Source: Aegilops tauschii subsp. strangulata
Taxonomy: Eukaryota > Streptophyta > Magnoliopsida > Poales > Poaceae
Direction of reading: 5' to 3'
NCBI RefSeq assembly: GCF_002575655.3
Contig: NC_053040.3
Location: 223,090,628 to 223,154,627, forward strand
Length of the DNA: 64,000 nucleotides
Part shown: piece by piece, positions 54,795-64,000 of the stretch
How positions within the stretch are numbered: position 1 is the first letter of the stretch
Layout: each line of letters begins with the position of its first letter
Position numbers and translations under genes: made by a program
The notes under the pieces: model-generated
What the model saw: only the letters and a program-made list of their open reading frames with translations
What the model was told of the DNA's origin: nothing
Database searches by the model: none

Positions 54795-57700
54795 AGAATT
54801 GTCACAAAAGATTTTCATTGGTCCCGATGCACTAGGTATGACACCTAGATCGGATATGAACTCCTTCATCCAGACTCCTTCATTTGCTGCTTCCTAAGCA
54901 GCTATGTACTCTGCTTCACACGTAGATCCCGCCATGACACTTTGTTTAGAACTGCACCAACTAACAGCTCCACCGTTCAATGTAAACACCTATCTGGTTT
55001 GTGATTTAGAATCGTCCGGATCAGTGTCAAAGCTTGCATCAACGTAACCATTTACGATGAGCTCTTTGTCACCTCCATAAACAATAAGCATATCCTTAGT
55101 CCTTTTCAGGTATTTCAGGATGTTCTTGACCGCTGTCCAGTGATCCACTCCTGGATTACTTTGGTACCTCCCTGCTAAACTTATAGCAAGGCACACATCA
55201 GGTCTAGTACACAGCATTGCATACATGATAGAGCCTATGGCTGAAGCATAGGGAACATCTTTCATCTTCTCTCTATCTTCTGCAGTGGTCGGGCATTGAG
55301 TCTTACTCAATCTCACACCTTGTAGTACAGGCAAGAACCCTTTCTTTGCTTGATCCATTTTGAACTTCTTCAAAACTTTGTCAAGGTATGTGCTTTGTGA
55401 AATTCCAATTAAGCGTCTTGATCTATCTCTATAGATCTTGATGCCCAATATATATGCAGCTTCACCGAGGTCTTTCATTGAAAAAACTCTTATTCAAGTA
55501 TCCCTTTATGCTATCCAGAAATTCTATATCATTTCCAATTAGCAATATGTCATCCACATATAATATCAGAAATGCTACTAAGCTCCCACTCACTTTCTTG
55601 TAAATACAGGCTTCTCCAAAAGTCTGTATAAAACCAAATGCTTTGATCACACTATCAAAGCGTTTATTCCAACTCCGAGAGGCTTGCACCAGTCCATAAA
55701 TGGATCGCTAGAGCTTGCACACTTTGTTAGCTCCCTTTGGATCGACAAAACCTTCCGGTTGCATCATATACAACTCTTCTTCCAGAAATCCATTCAGGAA
55801 TGCAGTTTTGACATCCATTTGCCAAATTTCATAATCATAAAATGCGGCAATTGCTAACATGATTCGGACAGACTTAAGCATCGCTACGGGTGAGAAGGTC
55901 TCATCGTAGTCAATCCCTTGAACTTGTCGAAAACCTTTCGCAACAAGTCGAGCTTTATAGACAGTAACATTACCGTCAGCGTCAGTCTTCTTCTTGAAGA
56001 TCCATTTATTTTCAATGGCTTGCCGATCATCGGGCAAGTCAACCAAAGTCCATACTTTGTTCTCATACATGGATCCCATCTCGGATTTCATGGCCTCAAG
56101 CCATTTTGCAGAATCTGGGCTCACCATCGCTTCTTCATAGTTCGTAGGTTCGTCATGGTCTAGTAACATAACCTCCAGAACAGGATTACCGTACCACTCT
56201 GGTGCGGATTTTAATCTGGTTGACCTACGAGGTTCAGTAATAACTTGATCTGAAGTTTCATGATCATTATCATTAACTTCCTCACTAATTGGTGTAGGTG
56301 TCGCAGAAACTAGTTTCTGTGATGATCTACTTTCCAATAAGGGAGCTGGTACAGTTACCTCATCAAGTTCTACTTTCCTCCCACTCACTTCTTTCGAGAG
56401 AAGCTCATTCTCTAGAAAGGATCCATTCTTAGCAACGAATGTCTTGCCTTCGGATCTGTGATAGAAGGTGTACCCAACAGTCTCCTTTGGGTATCCTATG
56501 AAGACACATTTCTCCGATTTAGGTTCGAGCTTATCAGGTTGAAGTTTCTTCACATAAGCATCGCAACCCCAAACTTTAAGATACGACAACTTTGGTTTCT
56601 TGCCAAACCATAGTTCATAAGGTGTCGTTTCAACGGATTTTGATGGTGCCCTATTTAGAGTGAATGCAACCGTCTCTAAAGCATAACCCCAAAACGATAG
56701 CGGTAAATCAGTAAGAGACATCATAGATCGCACCATATCTAGTAAAGTACGATTACGACGTTCGGACACACCATTACGTTGTGGTGTTCCGGGTGGCGTG
56801 AGTTGCGAAACTATTCCGCATTGTTTCAAATGTAGGCCAAACTCGTAACTCAAATATTTTCCTCCACGATCTGATCGTAGAAAATTTATTTTCTTGTTAC
56901 GATGATTTTCAACTTCGTTCTGAAATTCTTTGAACTTTTCAAATGTTTCAGACTTATGTTTCATTAAGTAGATATACCCATATCTGCTCAAATCATCTGT
57001 GAAGGTGAGAAAATAACGATATCCGTCACGAGCCTCAATATTCATCGGACCACATACATCTGTATGTATGATTTCCAACAAATTAGTTGCTCTCTCCATA
57101 GTACCGGAGAACGGTGTTTTAGTCATCTTGCCCATGAGACACGGTTCACAAGTACCAAGTGATCCATAATCAAGTGATTCCAAAAGTCCATCATTATGGA
57201 GTTTCTTCATGCGCTTTACACCGATATGACCTAAACGGCAGTGCCACAAATAAGTTGCACTATCATTATCAACTCTGCATCTTTTGGCTTCGACATTATG
57301 AATATGTGTGTCACTACTACCGAGATTCATTAAAAATAGACCACTCTTCAAGGGTGCATGACCATAAAAGATATTACTCATATAAATAGAACAACCATTA
57401 TTCTCTGATTTAAATGAATAATCGTCTTGCATCAAACAAGATCCAGATATAATGTTCATGCTCAACGCTGGCACCAAATAACAATTATTTAGGTCTAATA
57501 CTAATCCCGAAGGTAGATGTAGAGGTAGCGTGCCGACGGTGATCACATCGACTTTGGAACCATTTCCCACGCGCATCGTCACCTCGTCCTTAACCAATCT
57601 TCGCTTAATCCGTAGCCCCTGTTTCGAGTTGCAAATATTAGCAACAGAACCAGTATCAAATACCCAGGTGCTACTGCGAGCATTAGTAAGGTACACATCA

Positions 57701-58563
57701 ATAACATGTATATCACATATACCTTTGTTCACCTTGCCATCCTTCTTATCCGCCAAATACTTGGGGCAGTTCCGCTTCCAGTGACCAGTCTGCTTGCAGT
57801 AGAAGCACTCAGTCTCAGGCTTAGGTCCAGACTTGGGTTTCTTCTCCTGAACAGCAACTTGCTTGCTGTTCTTCTTGAAGTTCCCCTTCTTCTTCCCTTT
57901 GCCCTTTTTCTTGAAACTAGTGGTCTTATTGACCATCAACACTTGATGCTCCTTTTTGATTTCTACCTCCGCTGCCTTTAGCATTGCGAAGAGCTCGGGA
58001 ATTGTCTTATTCATCCCTTGCATGTTATAGTTCATCCCGAAGCTCTTGTAGCTTGGTGGCAGTGATTGAAGAATTCTGTCAATGACGCTATCATCCGGAA
58101 GATTAACTCCTAGTTGAATCAAGTGATTATTATACCCAGACATTTTGAGTATATGCTCACTGACAGAACTATTCTCTTCCATCTTGCAGCTGTAGAACTT
58201 ATTGGAGACTTCATATCTCTCAATCCGGGCATTTGCTTGAAATATTAACTTCAACTCCTGGAACATCTCATATGCTCCATGACGTTCAAAACGTCGTTGA
58301 AGACCCGGTTCTAAGCCGTAAAGCATGGCACACTGAACTATCGAGTAGTCATCAGCTTTGCTCTGCCAGACGTTCATAACTTCTGGTGTTGCTCTTGCAG
58401 CAGGCCTGGCACCTAGCGGTGCTTCCAGGACGTAATTCTTCTGTGCAGCAATGAGGATAATCCTCAAGTTATGGACCTAGTCCGTGTAATTGCTACCATC
58501 ATCTTTCAACTTTGCTTTCTCAAGGAACGCATTAAAATTCAACGGAACAACAGCACGGGCCAT
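54795..58563 (-). pseudogene. Copia gag-pol polyprotein, nearly full but interrupted
   Basis: Start Met at 58563 (MARAVVPLNFNAFLEKAK), then TAG at 58479-58477 where Trp is usual. The main frame (58467-55708) has Gag, the zinc knuckle CFYCKQTGHWKRNC, protease FDTGSVANICNS, and integrase zinc region WHCRLGHIGV with CEPC. It continues with integrase core HTDVCGP, RSDRGGKY and NGVSERRNR, and the first part of reverse transcriptase (KARLVAKGFRQVQGIDYDE). TAG at 55710-55708 interrupts KVCKL before RSIYGLVQASRSW. The frame continues with YVDDILLIGN, shifts near 55480, then MKDLGEAAYILGIKIYRDRS. Further stops lie at 54992-54990 and 54896-54894. RNase H motif SKQSVMAGSTCEAEYIAA is present. Truncated at 54795. 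Confidence 0.93.
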
Positions 58564-59781
58564 CTATCTACAATTAACATAGACAAGCAAGATACTATCA
58601 TGTACTAAGTTCATGATAAATTTAAGTTCTATTAATCATATTACTTAAGAACTCCCACTTAGATAGACATCCCTCTAATCCTCTAAGTGATCACGTGATC
58701 CATATCAACTAAACCATGTCCGATCATCACGTGAGATGGAGTAGTTTCAATGGTGAGCATCACTATGTTGATCATATCTACTATATGATTCACGCTCGAC
58801 CTTTCGGTCTCCGTGTTCCGAGGCCATATCTGCATATGCTAGGCTCGTCAAGTTTAACCTGAGTATTCCGCGTGTGCAACTGTTTTGCACCCGTTGTATT
58901 TTAACGTAGAGCCTATCACACCCGATCATCACGTGGTGTCTCAGCACGAAGAACTTTCGCAACGGTGCATACTCAGGGAGAACACTTTTATCTTGAAATT
59001 TTAGTGAGAGATCATCTTATAATGCTACCGTCAATCAAAGCAAGATAAGATGCATAAAAGATAAACATCACATGCAATCAATATAAGTGATATGATATGG
59101 CCATCATCATCTTGTGCTTGTGATCTCCATCTCCGAAGCACCGTCATGATCACCATCGTCATCGGCGTGACACCTTGATCTCCATCGTAGCATCGTTGTC
59201 GTCTCGCCAACTATTGCTTTTACGACTATCGCTACCGCTTAGTGATAAAGTAAAACAATTACATGGTGATTGCATTGCATGCAATAAAGCGACAACCATA
59301 TGGCTCCTGCCAGTTGCCGATAACTCGGTTACAAAACATGATCATCTCATACAATAAAATATAGCATCATGTCTTGACCATATCACATCACAACATGCCC
59401 TGCAAAAACAAGTTAGATGTCCTCTACTTTGTTGTTGCAAGTTTTACGTGGCTGCTACGGGCTTAGCAAGAACCGTTCTTACCTACGCATCAAAACCACA
59501 ACGATAGTTTGTCAAGTTGGTGCTGTTTTAACCTTCGCAAGGACCGGGCGTAGCCACACTTGGTTCAACTAAAGTGAGAGAGATAGACACCCGCCAGTCA
59601 CCTTTAAGCAACGAGTGCTCACAACGGTGAAACTAGTCTCGCGTAAGCGTACGCGTAATGTCGGTCCGGGCCGCTTCATCTCACAATACCGCTGAACCAA
59701 AATATGACATGCTGGTAAGTAGTATGACTTATATCGCCCACAACTCACTTGTGTTCTACTCGTGCTATAACATCAACGCAT
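58564..59781 (-). other. Leader of the Copia element
   Basis: Untranslated leader between primer site and gag, no gene. The equivalent leader of this family carries packaging and dimerisation signals, which I cannot locate by eye. Confidence 0.7.
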
Positions 59782-59802
59782 AAAACCTGGCTCGGATGCC
59801 AC
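59782..59802 (-). promoter_or_regulatory. Primer binding site
   Basis: On the minus strand GTGGCATCCGAGCCAGG follows the LTR end CCCCAACA. It is a variant of the initiator-Met tRNA site (TGGTATCAGAGCC). Confidence 0.75.
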
Positions 59803-61534
59803 TGTTGGGGAACGTAGTAATTTCAAAAAAATTCTACGCACACGCAAGATCATGGTGATGCATAGCAACGAGAGGGGAGAGTGTTGTCTACGTACCCTCG
59901 TAGACCGATAGCGGAAGCGTTAACACAACGCGGTTGATGTAGTCGTACGTCTTCACGATCCGACCGATCAAGTACCGAACGCACGGCACCTCCGAGTTCA
60001 GCACACGTTCAGCTCGATGACGTCCCTCGAACTCCGATCCAGCCGAGTGTTGAGGGAGAGTTTCGTCAGCACGACGGCATGGTGACGATGATGATGTTCT
60101 ACCGACGCAGGGCTTCGCCTAAGCACCGCTACGATATTATCGAGGTGTAATATGGTGGAGGGGGCACTGCACACGGCTAAAAGATCGTTGATCAATTGTG
60201 TGTCTAGAGGTGCCCCCCTGCCCCCATATATAAAGGAGCAAGGGGGGTTCGGCCGGCCTAGAGAAGAGGCGCGCCAGGAGGAGTCCTACTCCTACCGGGA
60301 GTAGGACTCCCCCCTTTTCCATGTTGGACTAGGAGAGAAAGGGGGAAGAGGTGGAGGGGAGGAAGGAAGGGGGGCGCCGCCCCCCTCTCCTTGTCCTATT
60401 CGGACTAGGGGGAAAGGGGCGCGCGGCCCTGCCCTGGCCTCCTCTCCTCTCTTCCACCTAGGCCCACTAAGGCCCATTAAGTTACCGGGGGGTTCCGGTA
60501 ACCTCCCGGTACTCCTGAAAAATCCCGATTTCACCCGGAACACTTCCGATGTCCAAACATAGGCTTCCAATATATCAATCTTTATGTCTCGACCATTTCG
60601 AGACTCCTCGTCATGTCCGTGATCACATCCGGGACTCCGAACAACCTTCGGTACATCAAAACATACAAACTCATAATATAACTGTCATCGTAACGTTAAG
60701 CGTGCGGACCCTACGGGTTCGAGAACTATGTAGATATGACCGAGACACCTCTCCGGTCAATAACCAATAGCGGAACCTGGATGCTCATATTGGTTCCCAC
60801 ATATTCTACGAAGATCTTTATCAGTTGGACCGCATAACAACATACGTTGTTCCCTTTGTCATCGGTATGTTACTTGCCCGAGATTCGATCGTCGGTATCT
60901 CGATACCTAGTTCAATCTCGTTACCGACAATCTCTTTACTCGTTCCGTAATACATCATCCCGCAACTAACTCATTAGTCACAATGCTTGCAAGGCTTATA
61001 GTGATGTGTATTACTGAGTGGGCCCAGAGATACCTCTTCGACAATCGGAGTGACAAATCCTAATCTCGAAATACGCCAACCCAACAAGTACCTTTGGAGA
61101 CACCTGTAGAGCACCTTTATAATCACCCAGTTACGTTGTGACGTTTGGTAGCACACAAAGTGTTCCTCCGGTAAACGGGAGTTGCATAATCTCATAGTCA
61201 TAGGAACTTGTATAAGTCATGAAGAAAGCAATAGCAACATACTAAATGATCGAGTGCTAAGCTAACGGAATGGGTCAAGTCAATCACATCATTCTCCTAA
61301 TGATGTGGTCCCGTTAATCAAATAACAACTCATGTCTATGGCTAGGAAACATAACCATCTTTGATCAACGAGCTAGTCAAGTAGAGGCATACTAGTGACA
61401 CTCTGTTTGTCTATGTATTCACACATGTATTATGTTTCCGGTTAATACAATTCTAGCATGAATAATAAACATTTATCATGATATAAGGAAATAAATAATA
61501 ACTTTATTATTGCCTCTAGGGCATATTTCCTTCA
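59803..61534 (-). repeat. 5' LTR of the BARE/WIS/Angela-like element
   Basis: 1732 bp; read on the minus strand from TGAAGGAAATATGCCC to GTTCCCCAACA. A TATA-like CCTTTATATATGGGG lies at about 60235-60221 (minus). LTR ends are TG and CA. Its partner 3' LTR is absent. Confidence 0.92.
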
Positions 61535-62585
61535 ATGCAGGAGGAATCCGGAAGGGGCCATCATCACTATGGAGCCCAAGGACCAGAGGGAGAACCTCTC
61601 CCCATCTAGGGGGGAGGCCATGCAGGAGGAAGCACAAGGGGAGACTCTCCCCCCTCTCTCTCGGTGGCGCCGGAGTGCCACCGGGGGAACCATCACCACG
61701 GTGATCGTCTTCATCAACATCACCATCTTCATCAGCTTCCTCATCTCTTTTAAGCTATCCACTCTCCCGCACCCTGCTGTAATCCCCTACTTGAACATGG
61801 TGTTTTATTCCACATATTATGATCCAATGGTGTGTTGCCATCCTATGATGTTTTGAGTAGATTTCTTTTGTCTTTTGGGTTGATTGATGATCTAGATTGG
61901 TTTGAGTCGTATGTTTTATTTTTGTGCTGTCCTATGGTGCCTTCCATACCGCACACACGTGAAGGATCCCCGCTGTAGGGTGTTGCAATACGTTCATGAT
62001 TCCCTTATAGTGGGTTGCTAGAGTGACAGAAGCTTAAACCCGAGTAAGGGGGTTGTTGCTTATGGGATAAAGGGGACTTGATACTTTAATGATATGGTTG
62101 GGGTTTACCTTAATGATCTTTAGTAGTTGCGGATGCTTGCTAGAGTTCCAGTCATAAGTGCATATGATCGAAGTAGAGAAAGTATGTTAGCTTATGCCTC
62201 TCCCCCATATAAAATTACAATAATGATTACCGATCTTGTTAACAATTGCCTAGGGTAATTCCACACACCGATCCATCATTATTCCACACTCCCTATATTT
62301 AATATATTGTGATATATTCTAACTTTATGATAACAACAAATATTTCTATATTTTAGTTCTCCGATATCATGAAAAGCTATCCTCTTCATACTCACAATGT
62401 AGTTTTATTTCTCGTTTCTAGATGGAAGCAAACGTTCGGTGTACGTAGAGTCGTATCAGTGGCAGATAGGACTTGAGAGAATATTGATCTTACCTTTAGC
62501 TGCTTGTGGGTTCGACACTCCATACTTATCACTTCCACCTTTGGAAATTTCTACGATGATTCCTTGCACTTGGGGATTATCGAGA
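61535..62585 (+). mobile_element. Gypsy-type LTR, left part lost
   Basis: Starts at the Copia LTR boundary and runs to about 62585. It is directly followed by the primer-site-like TCTTTTCTGCCACCGTTGCC. It shares phrases with the Sabrina/Fatima/WHAM group (AAGGATCCCCGCTGTAGGGT). The exact LTR end is uncertain by a few bases. Confidence 0.7.
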
Positions 62586-62606
62586 TCTTTTCTGCCACCG
62601 TTGCCG
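62586..62606 (+). promoter_or_regulatory. Probable primer binding site
   Basis: TCTTTTCTGCCACCGTTGCC followed by GGGGAGC resembles the site TTTTCTGGCGCCGTTGCCGG seen in this Gypsy group, with two changes. Confidence 0.65.
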
Positions 62607-64000
62607 GGGAGCAATACCGTGAGGTTGATATTCTCGTGTGTGCTTGTTTGCTTTCTTCACTAAGTAGATTTTTGTTTTCCTGTTTGTTTTTGTTTTCTTT
62701 AGTTGTGGGTGAAAAATATATATTAAAAGAATGCAAAATACAAAAAAATTACTCTCCCCTTATGCCTAATTTTTTTCAAAAAGAGAAGTGATTGGAAGGT
62801 TATGCATTGGAGAAGTGAGGCTCGACCTTGAACACTTGTGTTCATGCTCATGGAAACAATGTAGAATTTTTCATGGAAGTTTCTCAAAAATAATTATCCC
62901 CTTGAATATATCCATTGTATTATAAAAATAATGTGCCAAGCATTGGCTTTAGAATGTTTATATTGCTTGGTGTGTGCAGTAGAAAAAACAAAAAAAAATT
63001 GCTGTAGTAATTGAATTTACGGTTTTTTACTGGAGCATGATAAGATCTTGAAATTTTTACACGGTACTGCTATGGAAATTCTTTATTTTGTCCTATTTTT
63101 TAGAATTTTTGGAGTTACAGAAGTATATGAAGTTTTCAGATTGCTACAGACTGTCTTGTTTTTGACAGACTCTGTTTTGTATGTGTTGTTCGCTTATTTT
63201 GATGAATCTATGGGTAGTATCGGGGGTATGAACCATGGTGAAGTGGGAATACAGTACATATTATGCTAATATTAAATTGTAATGAGTTTACAACACTACC
63301 TAAAAGTAGTGATTTGCTTTATTATACTAATGGATCTCACATGGTTTTCTGTTAAGTTTTGTGTGGATGAAGTGTTCGAAGATCGAGGAGTTATCATTAT
63401 GAGAAGAATAAGGAGAGGCAAGAGTTCAAGCTTGGGGATTCCCCTGTTGGCATCCCATCTTTCTTCTTCAACAATTATCGGTATACCTCGGTTTTTGTTT
63501 TGTTCACATGATATGTGTCTTTTGAGTTTATTTTTCCTTTATTTTCCTTTATGCACCATGCTAGTATGAGATAGCCCTTCATTGATTTATAGAAGGCTTC
63601 ATGCATTTCACTTAAATCTTTTGAGTATGGCTTTATAGAATGCTCTTTGTGCTTCACTTAAACCTTTTGAGTATGGCCTTATAGAATTCTTAATGTGCTT
63701 CACTTATATATTTTGATCTTGGATATTGGTAAATCTATGTTAATTGTAGAATTCTCCATGAACTTCACTTATATCTTTTGTAGTATGAATAATACTATCA
63801 TCGAAAGTGGGCTGGGAAGAGTATCATTAAAATACCATGCCTAGCTAAAAAGGCATTAAAGAAAAGCGCTTGTTGGGAGACAACCCAATATTAACCCCTA
63901 CTATTTTTGTGTGTTCACATGATTAAGCTACCGTAGTAATCATGTTTTATAGTTTTTGTTTCAATAAAGTGCCAAGTAAGGCCTTTGGAGTAGTCTGGAT
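62607..64000 (+). other. Leader of the right-edge Gypsy element
   Basis: AT-rich leader without gag yet. Contains GCGCTTGTTGGGAGACAACC (63869-63888), a phrase I know from Triticeae Gypsy leaders. Between 63598 and 63775 there are about four copies of a 50-60-bp repeat containing TGCTTCACTTA and TTTTGAGTATGG. The element continues beyond the window. Confidence 0.65.

Larger units (their letters stand above)
54795..61534 (-). mobile_element. BARE/WIS/Angela-like Ty1/Copia element, 3' end lost
   Basis: Reading right to left: complete 5' LTR (61534-59803), primer site, leader, gag-pol (58563-54795). The sequence stops within RNase H at GPMKIFCDNS; the rest of RNase H and the 3' LTR are missing. 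ATGCA (61535-61539) is the duplication candidate on the intact side. The gag start and LTR start (GGAAATATGCCCTAGAGGCA, minus) are characteristic of this family group. Confidence 0.92.

Overview
This window looks like intergenic DNA from a large, repeat-rich grass genome, most probably Triticeae (wheat, Aegilops or barley group). The evidence is the set of elements: CACTA transposons with a TNP2-type transposase and long subterminal repeat arrays, Ty3/Gypsy elements with a spliced antisense gene, a BARE/WIS/Angela-like Ty1/Copia element, several solo LTRs and a Stowaway MITE. Family names are from recognition only; no database search was possible. I see no rRNA, tRNA, CRISPR or prokaryotic gene organisation, and no clearly intact host gene.

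Layout. 1-5047 is the end of a CACTA element whose TNP2 transposase is broken on the minus strand; its terminal TAGTG is at 5043-5047. 5048-6132 is a truncated Gypsy LTR plus leader. At 6133 a Sabrina-type Gypsy solo LTR begins; it ends at 24185 and is flanked by the 5-bp duplication CTATG. A 16.4-kb CACTA element (6767-23139, duplication GTA) sits inside that LTR. This CACTA carries no transposase that I can see. It holds a spliced B3-like gene fragment, alanine-rich reading frames, an array of about 500-bp repeats, a Copia solo LTR (15973-17482, duplication GCTTG) and an exonuclease-like pseudogene.

24235-41704 is a Tat-type Gypsy element: truncated 5' LTR, gag-pol with many nonsense mutations, a 4.4-kb solo LTR (27494-31910) inside pol, a multi-exon antisense gene (about 35990-39832, minus) and a complete 3' LTR (40527-41704). 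41705-44778 is a second Copia element, cut in its integrase by another CACTA end at 44779. 46285-46955 (minus) holds two exons of an F-box/FBD-type gene, the best candidate for host-gene-derived sequence. 46961-54795 is low-coding DNA with subterminal-type repeats, degenerate tandem repeats, a Stowaway MITE and short exon-like pieces of unknown nature. 54795-61534 is a BARE/WIS/Angela-like Copia element on the minus strand, with an intact 5' LTR and a lost 3' end. 61535-64000 is the LTR and leader of another Gypsy element that runs off the window.

Nothing here forms a working operon or pathway. The connections are those of nested insertion. Three target-site duplications fix the layers on the left side: a CACTA inside a solo LTR inside older Gypsy DNA, and a Copia solo LTR inside that CACTA. 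Nearly all broken retroelement genes carry stop codons of the kind produced by C-to-T change, as expected for long-silenced, methylated copies.
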